DNA from: Planoprotostelium fungivorum
Taxonomy: Eukaryota > Evosea > Variosea > Cavosteliida > Cavosteliaceae
DNA: 13,699 nt
Direction of reading: 5' to 3'
Assembly (NCBI GenBank): GCA_003024175.1
Contig: MDYQ01000396.1
Coordinates: 1 to 13,699, forward strand
This document shows, in pieces, positions 6,996 through 13,699 of the stretch; positions within the stretch are counted from its first letter, which is position 1, and every line of letters starts with the position of its first letter. Both the position numbers and the translations under genes were made by a program. The notes below the pieces were generated by a model, which worked only from the letters and a program-made list of their open reading frames with translations, had not been told where the DNA came from and searched no databases.

Positions 6996-7714
6996 ATGGG
7001 AAGCTCTCAACAGGGGTGTTTCTCTCAATTTAGGAGCAAAGTTGTCCATCTCATCCACTCTCGGCTGCCCTATCCCAGCTACTGGTGGCGTCACAGAAAA
7101 CAGCTGCCAGTACACAATATGGAGATTGCTGAGTGGTGGCTGTTGAACGTCAGAGAACCTACGAAACTCGAAGTGTTGGCAGCAGCACGAACAGATCAGG
7201 TCGAGCTGGTGGATCTGTTGGGATGGGATGACACACATCTCTCTGCTCGACATCGAAACCTCACGAGATCCCGATCTGATCGTTCGACGTGGCAATGGGC
7301 GGATATATTGAGAGCAGCCATGGCCGAAGGAAGCAAGAGGATCATCCTAGCCTGTCTCAGAGGGGCCATCTGACTGGCGCGAACCGAACTTCGTTCGAAT
7401 GTTCGCCACCGTTAGAGAAAGAGAGACCTCTCGATGTAGTTCGATGGATATTTCAGATGCCTGTAGAGGATCTACCTTCAATCGACAATTTCTTCACGGT
7501 GAGATATCAGAGATCCGTAGCCTATGAGTTGGCATCGAATGGACAGAAGGATGCGATCATGATGCTCAAGCAACAAGGGTTGATCGATCCCGATATGGGC
7601 ACTATGCTGTGAGCCCAACGCAAGCGGCGACGTCACTGAAGGTGGTAGGTATCAGGGAGCAGGAGAGGCAGGAAGCATAGACATGATCAGATGGCTGGTG
7701 AGTGTACAACAGAG
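6996..7714 (+). pseudogene. Helical-repeat (solenoid-like) protein, frame broken three times
   Basis: Frame 1 (6996 to about 7365) reads NMEIAEWWLLNVREP...ARTDQVELVDLLGW and GSKRIILACLRG, patterns of short helical repeats like degenerate ankyrins. It then needs a shift of one base near the GGGG at 7362-7365 to continue as DWREPNFVRMFATVRE. Another shift of one base near 7420 gives DVVRWIFQMP and LASNGQKDAIMMLKQQG up to TGA 7610-7612. A third shift of one base there gives ASGDVTEGGRYQ and SIDMIRWL up to about 7700. All three changes go the same way (+1). No introns of normal size fit them. Repeated +1 shifts suggest decay. Nearby F-box exons make one ancestral F-box/solenoid gene possible (inference). 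Confidence 0.45.
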
Positions 7715-7767
7715 AAAGAGGTGACATAGGATAGGAAAGCAACGAGATACCGCACCCTTCTCAGCAT

Positions 7768-7968
7768 ATGTCTTTGGATAGATTCATGACCTCTATGGAT
7801 ACATTTCGATGGGGCTTAGAGGTCAAGTGTAAGACACTGATGCCAAATAATCATTTTACCACAGCATTGTCCTCAGATTGTCACTTGGCAATACAAAGCT
7901 ATTTACGAAACTGCCATATATTCTGGTTGTACGGAGGTGAACTATTCATTTCGCAGTGTTACGACTGA
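7768..7968 (+). other. Unassigned 66-codon open frame
   Basis: It is open from ATG 7768 to TGA and Cys-, Trp- and His-containing, with no recognisable domain. It may be an exon of the preceding broken gene or chance. Confidence 0.2.
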
Positions 7969-8028
7969 ACGTACAAGGTCATGGATTATTTATTGACCAA
8001 ACTCGATGACCTTTCCATTGAAAGCGGT

Positions 8029-8190
8029 TTACAACTCACCCCTGACACACGATTCGAGGTGAACGAGATGTCTCATCAGCATACCCACTTGCACTCTCGT
8101 GTTGTTGTCCACGTCTACTGTATTTGTCTCAGTGCCGATGGGATTTGATCCGGCGGCGCTGAGCGAAAACTGAGCGAAAACTGAGTACTT
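8029..8190 (-). CDS. 3'-terminal exon of a minus-strand gene of unknown function
   Basis: A 53-codon frame ends at TAA 8031..8029 with NTRVQVGMLMRHLVH near the end. AATAAA lies 35 nt downstream (7994..7989), which supports a real 3' end. Its 5' side runs into the 11-bp tandem repeat at 8160-8185 and then into the retroelement tail at 8235. The rest of the gene has probably been displaced or destroyed by that insertion. Confidence 0.35.
   Translation of the reverse strand, partial: KYSVFAQFSLSAAGSNPIGTETNTVDVDNNTRVQVGMLMRHLVHLESCVRGEL
8160..8185. repeat. Tandem repeat TGAGCGAAAAC, 2.4 copies
   Basis: Two exact 11-bp units (8160-8170, 8171-8181) and a partial third (TGAG). It lies between the terminal exon at 8029-8190 and the retroelement tail. 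Confidence 0.6.
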
Positions 8191-8234
8191 TTAGTTTATT
8201 GGTGTGAAAACGAACCCGCCGAACAATAGTAAAA

Positions 8235-8933
8235 GATTACGATTACGATTACGAATATTTATTCTCAAAGTTTTCCCGATTTATGCAGGAATGCCCTCCC
8301 CGATTTGGGGCGGAGAGAGTTGAGAACTAGGTATCCCATTGTCTGGAATTCCTCGCTGGATTCAGCTGTAGTAGGTGGTGGGGTGGTCCTCTGTTCGGCT
8401 AATTGTCTCGTCTGATCTACAATTCCTCTGTCTTCCAGTGGTGTCGAATGGTTGTATCGTGGGGTGGCCAGTGGTTTATATGTGGTAGTGGTGGTGTTTG
8501 TCGGTCATGGTATTCTTGAGCTGTAGTTGTTAGATGAAGAGATATTGATGTTATGATCATTGTGGTCGTTGAGACGACCGGGAGCAGCGTGTGCTGCTTC
8601 CCTTTGTGTTGAGTTGTAGAGTGTTGATTAGACTGTGGTGTATCTTGCTTCTTTTATGGCGTCATAGATGGGTTTGTTTCGGATGCATCGCTGTACCCAT
8701 ATTCTAATGATCGACGTCATCATGTTGTGGTGGATGATCGTTTTAGCTGCTTTTGTATTCTTTGCGTTATGTTCACTTATGTATCTTACCACATCTTTGG
8801 GTACAAGGCCCAGGTATCGAGGGTCCCACGGGGGGTTGTATTTTGGGTCCTTGTCGTCTGGTGTTGGTTGGAAGATGTTCAGCCGATGTTTGAGTCCTAG
8901 AAGAGCTCGTTCGTACCTCTGATCTCGATCTCT
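8235..8933 (-). mobile_element. 5'-truncated LINE-like retrotransposon, 3' end
   Basis: On the minus strand an open frame of 101 codons (8933..8628, TAA) is followed by a roughly 370-nt non-coding tail that ends in a short tandem repeat, (GATTAC)3 at 8235-8252 read on the plus strand. The frame contains PPWDPRYLGLVPKDV, a helical Lys/Asn-rich part and SIIRIWVQRCIRNKP. The style (basic, I-W-x-x-R-C near the end, short-repeat tail instead of poly(A)) fits the C-terminus of a LINE ORF2. No reverse-transcriptase motif is present because the element is cut off at about 8934, where the frame meets TAG. It could instead be the tail of another transposon protein. Confidence 0.5.
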
Positions 8934-9065
8934 CTACCCTCAGAATATCCACAGGAGCGGGAGGACCATGCCAGCAGGATGATGATTGCACTGGAAACTG
9001 CAATTACTTCACACACTTGCTATTGATAAAAATCTTCACTTCCAAATTTTGTATTCAATGAATAG

Positions 9066-9329
9066 GTGACATGCCATTGTGAACATCTCACCCTTTGTAA
9101 GGAGGTGAGTGGTATCAAGGTGGTCACTCATCGATCGATACAGCATCTTCACTCTCGACAAGATCTACTCGAATTCTCCGCTGTGGTGGCTGTCTCGTCT
9201 CATAAAAATCTATGGTTGACCTTGCAAATGGAAGGATTCACCTCTGGTCTCGCCTGGCACACATTCCACGCCACACAATCTCAGGGAGAAGATAATATTA
9301 ATATTTCTGTACAATCGATTTATTCCTGA
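9066..9329 (+). CDS. C-terminal exons of a plus-strand gene, function unknown
   Basis: The last exon is 9144..9329 (TGA at 9327-9329), preceded by a 39-nt GTGAGT...ATACAG intron (9105..9143) and an exon ending KE at 9104. The reading frame is also open through the intron. The product segment reads LLEFSAVVAVSSHKNLWLTL and ends NINISVQSIYS, with a beta-rich look. The 5' part is not resolved; the retroelement at 8235-8933 may have removed it. The stop overlaps the last codons of the convergent PARP gene, so the two coding ends share about 10 bp. Confidence 0.4.
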   Translation: MTCHCEHLTLCKEVSGIKVVTHRSIQHLHSRQDLLEFSAVVAVSSHKNLWLTLQMEGFTSGLAWHTFHATQSQGEDNINISVQSIYS

Positions 9330-11865
9330 GACGGTATTCTTCTGTAGTGAACAATATATTCCGGGTACACTTGAGATCTGTCTTCCATCAACACCCATAA
9401 AAAGAGGATGCATCAAACGATTTTAAGAAGCGTATAATAGAAGAGAAATGAACCTGAAGCAAATCGAGAGAGCTGATGTTCTCACCTGTCATAGACAACC
9501 ATCTCACGATAAGACAGAAAAGCAGACGGAATGTGCTTCTTCGATTCTCCCAAGACCGAATCGTAGATTTCACCGGGATTCTCCTTGTTTTTTACGGGTG
9601 GTCTTCTCACTGGCGAAGAGATGGTTCCTGTCATCACCAATCAGCTCATCGCTTGCTTCATCACCATCACGATCTTCTCGATGATCGCGATCGACATCGA
9701 CATCGTCACCTTTGTACGTCAGCTCGTTGTAGTTTGTGACGATGTGAACGTCCCCCATGATGACGCGACACAGCAGCAGGGTCATCTCTGAACCTCCCAA
9801 AGTGTTGCACACGCAGTTTGGTTTCTCCGATAAGATGGATCCCTGCCCACAGACTGGACATGGAACGTACTGGTTGCTCTTCGATGCGTTCTCCGCGAAA
9901 TAAATCCCTGGAAATCGATTTACATCGATTTTAAAGTCATCACTCTCACCTGCGCCGAACATTCCCGCCATGGCGGACACACGTTCATCGAATCCAACCT
10001 GTCCAATTGAGTGGATGACGAATGATGACATCATCACCCTCTTCACCATGTCGATGACTCTGGAGCTAGTACCGTGCCAGAGATAGTATTCGTTCACGTG
10101 TGCATCCAGGAGTGGCGTGATGATAGGATATCTGTTCAGGTACATACTGCTCTTGGTCAATTTCAACTGGAATCTATCAGCGCAGATCTCTCGTGATGCA
10201 CATTGATGACTCTTGTAATCTTCTCAAAAAGATTCACAAGCATCGAGACAAGTACAAGATGATCACCTTGTTATGATTGTGATCGTCGATGAGTTCCTTG
10301 TGAAAGGAATATCTCCTCCACAGCAGTTCGTTCTGCACTCGAACCACCTTGGTCACTTGAAACGAAGCGGGTGTCTTTCCCTGGACGAGACCGAACTTAC
10401 TGTGCACTCCCACTTGATTGTTGATCATCTTGCAGATGTCCTACGCGATCGAATGAGCTCCCTCCTCCCTTTTCCTCTCACCTCGTATTCCTTCGTGTCT
10501 GCTCTCAGTGTGACCTCGTGGTACTCGTCTAAGGCTCCGTTGCTGAACGTTCTGGACAATCTTCCTTGTCCTGATTCGACCTCCAGCTCTCCATAGTTCG
10601 TCCCTTCAGTGGGAAGGCTCTGTACTGACATCAGCGTTTCATTGATTCGTCATGGATTAAATGTCTATGGATGTCACCTGTGTGAGAGATAGGTTCATCT
10701 CCCAGTGAGAGGGAAAGATCAGGTTCTTCCTCTCTGCTTGCCTTCGATTCCATTCGTTCTTCGCTCTCTCCTCTGATTCTGACAGACATTTCAATATCGA
10801 ACAATGAAGAGATGGACACTTGGTATCTCTGAATGGATAAAGGAGACATTCGAGTTCACCTTGGTCGACGACTTCGAGAGCTCCGTCACCACTGAAGCGG
10901 ATGTGTCTCGGCTGCGTATTCTCTTGTCTGTTCAATTCCCTCTCGATCATGTCGGTGATCTGTTCTTCATCAGTTTCCACCCGAAGAGTGAGGTGACAGG
11001 GAGAATAAGAGTTTGTTTTTCTACACCACGAGGGAAGAGATAAACGAGATAGACAGATGAAGATGAAGAGTGAGTGGTGACCTGATCTTCATCGGGGCCA
11101 TAAAAGTTCCTGTAGATGATGTGAGAGAAGGTGATGGGAGATGGAATACCTGGTGATCTCTTGGTTCCTAAGATAATGCTCCATATCTTCTGTTGTAGCC
11201 AAGTCAAGCTTTCCAGCGTTCTGTGTCTTTCTCACTCAGTTTGGATCGTAAATTTCTATGATGGTGAACGTATTAAGATGATGATGATGTCTCACAATGG
11301 TGGAAGGGCTGGTGGCTTCAACCGCAGCATCTTCGATCTTGACGTTAGTGTTATGTCCCTGTGGCATACTGGGATGATGACATCAAAGACAATCCTTGCA
11401 TTGGAATTACCCACCCCAGAGGGTTGTTCTTCCTCTTTGGCAGTGTGCTGCTCACTCCCGTGTAATTTCTCGTCGTTGCATTCGTCTGACTGCCCGACTC
11501 TGATAAAGCTGTTCGTCATTCAGTCTCTGATAAAAACTGAAGAGGCAGAGTTGTATGTGCTGAGACTATGTATGAGACGATGTATCGAGGGACGCACTCT
11601 TCTTGTGTCCATTAGGAAGAGTCCTGGCCCTCTGCGATGTGGTTTCGTTAGAATAAGAATTTAGAGAATCATTCAGTGTCAAAATGGTCGGCTGGTCTTT
11701 TTAGAACATGTTGGGCTATATCATCAATTTCACCTGGTCCTCTTCTCTTCCCTTTCTACTAGAGGGAATAGATACCCATCCTTCATCTATTGTCTCATCT
11801 GGCTCACTCCGTTGACTCCGGTTGAAAATCTGCACCAGACCATTGATGACCCCTCTAAACGACAT
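9320..11865 (-). CDS. PARP-family ADP-ribosyltransferase, tankyrase-like catalytic domain
   Basis: Thirteen exons, minus strand: 11865..11734, 11631..11579, 11536..11456, 11368..11296, 11220..11150, 11109..11082, 10959..10678, 10619..10482, 10440..10267, 10166..9950, 9907..9710, 9609..9486 and 9377..9320. All phases agree and give 542 aa. The catalytic domain spans about 287-542. VVRVQNELLWRRY opens it, LWHGTSSR carries His375, GIYFAENASKSNQY carries Tyr419, and YREMVVYD carries Glu518, so the H-Y-E triad of poly- or mono-ADP-ribosylating PARPs is complete. It ends YPEYIVHYRR as usual. Between the SKS motif and LLLCRV lies CPVCG...CVC (Cys433, 436, 448, 450), placed like the zinc site of tankyrases. 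The N-terminal 240 residues are basic or acidic low-complexity with a helical part and are unrecognised. Donors at 11578 and 11081 (GTCTCA, GTCACC) are weak, so exons 2-3 and 6-7 are less certain. The stop TAA lies within AATAAA. Confidence 0.82.
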
Positions 11866-12140
11866 GTTTTAGAGTCGACGATAGAAACGGAGTGTTTCGT
11901 CCGTCTCTCCTCTTCGTTCTGAGCTTGCCGACGGAAGTCTCGAGATGTCAGAGTTTTATTGTTGATACTCTGGGGTTGTATCTTGATCTCAGAGTGTCTA
12001 GCGATCGTCTTCTCTTCCAATCGAAAACTCAGGTGGAGGAGTGGAGCGGAAAACTTCACGAAAGAAGGAGAATTGAGAAGAGAAAAGAGATAATTCACAA
12101 CAATATGTGTTTATTTACAAGACAGATAGTCTGAGGAAAG
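11866..12140. other. Region upstream of the PARP gene, no gene assigned
   Basis: Open frames on both strands (minus 12098..11787, plus 11892..12134) overlap the PARP start and lack domains. The stretch probably holds the PARP promoter and 5' leader. An AATAAA on the minus strand at about 12110 could end a minus-strand gene from further right. Confidence 0.3.
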
Positions 12141-12606
12141 ACTAGAGACCTGGAATAGAGTCAGTCATGCTCCGACGAATTCAGGTAAGATGATAGTTGA
12201 CCGATCAGAGAACTTTTAGAATCACAGCATTCATATCCGAAAGATAGCAATTTAGTATTGAATCATCATATAAGTGGGTAGTATCGTGTGGGAAAACTGT
12301 GGCTCACCTGTGCTCTTCCTGTGATTGTGATGTCTGTTGGCTCGGCATTTAAATGTGATGTCTACAACGGGAAATCTCATTTTCTTAGGCTCTTCCAATA
12401 TCTCAGAAAGACTCAAAACAATGCATTTACTACTTATTCGATGTATCGTATACGGTCAATTATATATGCAGGGAGCATCTGTGGACTGCCAACATCTATA
12501 TAATATCTGTGGCGATCCCATAAGTACCATTGTCTGCTAAGTAAGCAATCCGGGTCGATTGTATTGTTGAAGAAATTATCTGTTCATGGTTCTTTTTCCA
12601 AGCTAG
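12141..12606. other. Unresolved exons on both strands
   Basis: Minus strand: an open stretch ending at a GTGAGC donor (about 12405..12309) reads EILEEPKKMRFPVVDITFKC, which looks coding. Plus strand: ATG CTC CGA CGA ATT CAG followed by GTAAG at about 12168-12190, overlapping open frames at 12288-12540, and a GTAAGC donor at 12541 with a TAG acceptor at 12604-12606. I could not join either set into one gene. The plus-strand set would lead into the exon at 12645. Confidence 0.25.
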
Positions 12607-12644
12607 GTGTTCGTTTCAAGACATCCAGTATTAAAAGAATCTAG

Positions 12645-12896
12645 AGGCCGCTGATTTATTCATTCAGCCACGGAGTCACTTCCGATGGTCGACATCCATC
12701 AGCAGACATTCTGCAGGACAAGCATTTAAAGAATGACATATGTACCAAGATTAACGTTGGTCATTATTTGAACGACAAACCGAATGTACATATGCAGCGG
12801 ACCACTTTATCGTTGGCTTCCTGTACGGTCAAATCTTCTCACCTCACAATTTGTAATCTCGCACAGAGTTCCATCCTGGTTTCGACAATGAGATAA
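12645..12896 (+). CDS. 3'-terminal exon of a plus-strand gene, function unknown
   Basis: 84 open codons end at TAA 12894-12896, with AATAAA 50 bp later (12946-12951). The sequence includes SFSHGVTSDGRHPSADIL and NDICTKINVGHYLNDKP, with codon use that looks real and a Ser/Thr/Cys-rich beta-like end. The same frame is open upstream to the acceptor at 12606 apart from one TAG (12642-12644). Either TAG marks an acceptor (CTAG followed by AGG) or it is a nonsense codon. A competing minus-strand open stretch (12842-12960) is listed as rejected. Family not recognised. Confidence 0.4.
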   Translation, partial: RPLIYSFSHGVTSDGRHPSADILQDKHLKNDICTKINVGHYLNDKPNVHMQRTTLSLASCTVKSSHLTICNLAQSSILVSTMR

Positions 12897-12968
12897 AATG
12901 ATGACGCTGGTGATATGAAGTTGCCTTCCGTTCAAGCACATGTGGAATAAATAAGGTGCCTTGTATTC

Positions 12969-13616
12969 TCATCTACCACAACAACACATCTTGGAGAAGA
13001 ACCCTCCCTCTTCCTTCTTGATCAACGGTGTCGTCGTACTGGCCTCTGAAGGTGAAGGGTCCATGACTCTGGAGGGAGGTGTGGCCGGCGTCTGGTGTTT
13101 CACCTATCAGAATTCAATCGATCCGTTTCGTTTCGATTCATCTCTCTTCCCACCTGCACTTCTTCCTTCTTGGGTGTCTGGAATTCTTCTCTCTTGTTCA
13201 TATCCTTCTCCGGTTCTCTTGCAGCTTTCGGAGGGGCACTGCGAGTCTCCACTGGTTTCACCTGTTTCTTCCACTCATAAGACTGGCCCTGCGAGACGAT
13301 CAGAATCTCATCAAATCGTCTCTGACTGCCACACACCAGACTGCTCGACGGTTGGATGTCACACGCCGCCGGGATGATCCTCCTGTCACCGTGAGAGGAT
13401 TGGGGCGTCGCAGGTCCCACACTCTGCTTGAGATCCACCTTAAGAGAGGGATTCATGTCTAATGGCTGAGATGGGGGAGGAACGGTGGATCTGAAGGCTC
13501 GGTTAGAATGAAGATGAGGTGGATGAATCTCACGTGATGATCTTGGGAGAGGGAGGGACGGATTCAGGAGAGGAAGGATAGCTGGTCATCTGTGGAGTGT
13601 TCTTCGCCTCCTCCAT
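12969..13616 (-). CDS. Disordered Pro/Ser/charged protein with a C-terminal cysteine cluster
   Basis: Three exons, 13616..13534, 13490..13104 and 13068..12969, joined by introns of 43 and 35 nt in phase 2, give 189 aa. It begins MEEAKNTPQMTSYPSSPE. It is Pro/Ser-rich, then strongly charged (KREEFQTPKKEEVQ), and ends GGFFSKMCCCGR. The last exon supplies the tail KKEEGGFFSKMCCCGR, an aromatic-basic-tri-Cys end of the kind that is palmitoylated in membrane-attached proteins (inference). There is no folded domain or signal peptide. An upstream acceptor-like CCCACAG abuts the ATG, so a 5'-UTR intron is possible, as in the header genes. Family not recognised. Confidence 0.6.
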
Positions 13617-13699
13617 CTGTGGGCTTACGTTCTTCGATCCTCTCCTGTTGAGTCATGAGTCATCGAAAGATGTGACACTCTCTTTCGAATCGTCATAAA

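Noticed and set aside
9570-9709. Asp/Glu/Arg-rich extension after TYKG in the PARP open frame
   Set aside because: It is the in-frame read of a 100-nt intron. Splicing it out restores RRPP...REMVVYD and the normal PARP C-terminus.
10140-10266. Apparent frameshift in the PARP gene between HNHNK and LKLTKSS
   Set aside because: A 100-nt GTGATC...TTCCAG intron (10266..10167) joins the two in phase 0, so no frameshift is needed.
11131-11664. Plus-strand 177-codon open frame
   Set aside because: It is antisense to PARP exons 2-5, which join in phase into one long protein.
12842-12960. Minus-strand exon reading ITSVIILSHCRNQDGTLC with a GTGAGA donor
   Set aside because: It starts only about 10 bp after the stop of the CCC-tail gene and the following exon does not join in phase. 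The overlapping plus-strand frame is longer and has an AATAAA.
1-13699. CRISPR arrays, tRNA or rRNA genes, riboswitches
   Set aside because: No regularly spaced repeats, cloverleaf with tRNA consensus boxes or rRNA core motifs were noticed by eye. Spliceosomal introns make bacterial feature types inapplicable.

Overview
The window looks like nuclear DNA of a gene-dense, intron-rich unicellular eukaryote. Introns are short (mostly 35-120 nt, many 36-45), usually with GTGAG donors and CAG/TAG acceptors. 3' ends are compact, with AATAAA close to or overlapping the stop codon. No operons or ribosome-binding sites are visible. F-box, solenoid, PARP and crinkler-like genes together with a LINE remnant fit an amoebozoan-type protist. 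This placement is inference from gene style; no marker gene is present. Almost no gene is a single open reading frame, so the multi-exon models below were assembled by joining reading frames at GT-AG sites with matching phase.

Layout. 111-612: minus-strand gene for a short 'header' protein, a paralogue of the 5' part of the gene at 4509-5888. 640-946: small plus-strand helical exon(s) of unknown function. 1295-2447: minus-strand alpha/beta-hydrolase with a clear C-terminal half and a decayed N-terminal half. 2653-3138: minus-strand secreted/anchored Gln-rich protein with an in-frame TAG. 3139-4508: AT-rich island with a 690-bp element bounded by perfect 24-bp terminal inverted repeats, plus a short coding remnant. 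4509-5888: minus-strand six-exon gene joining the header to a PD-(D/E)XK nuclease-like domain of the crinkler type, apparently intact (386 codons). 6002-6747: divergent plus-strand F-box and CxxC exons. 6736-6990: degenerate direct and inverted repeat array. 6996-7714: solenoid-like gene broken by three +1 frame shifts. 8029-8933: 3' end of a minus-strand gene of unknown function and the 3' end of a LINE-type retroelement with a (GATTAC)3 tail. 9066-9329: C-terminus of a plus-strand gene that overlaps, tail to tail, the end of the next gene. 9320-11865: intact 13-exon PARP-type ADP-ribosyltransferase (542 codons) with the H-Y-E triad and a tankyrase-like cysteine insertion. 12140-12900: weakly resolved exons on both strands. 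12969-13616: three-exon gene for a 189-residue disordered protein with a CCC tail.

The most interesting system is the header family. Two loci about 5.4 kb apart share a promoter-proximal leader, a 5'-UTR intron, a roughly 85-residue N-terminal module and a Gly/Ser-rich linker exon. One copy stops after the linker; the other continues into a nuclease-like domain whose exons look compositionally different from the header. That is the constant-header/variable-effector layout known from crinkler proteins, but I do not recognise this header.
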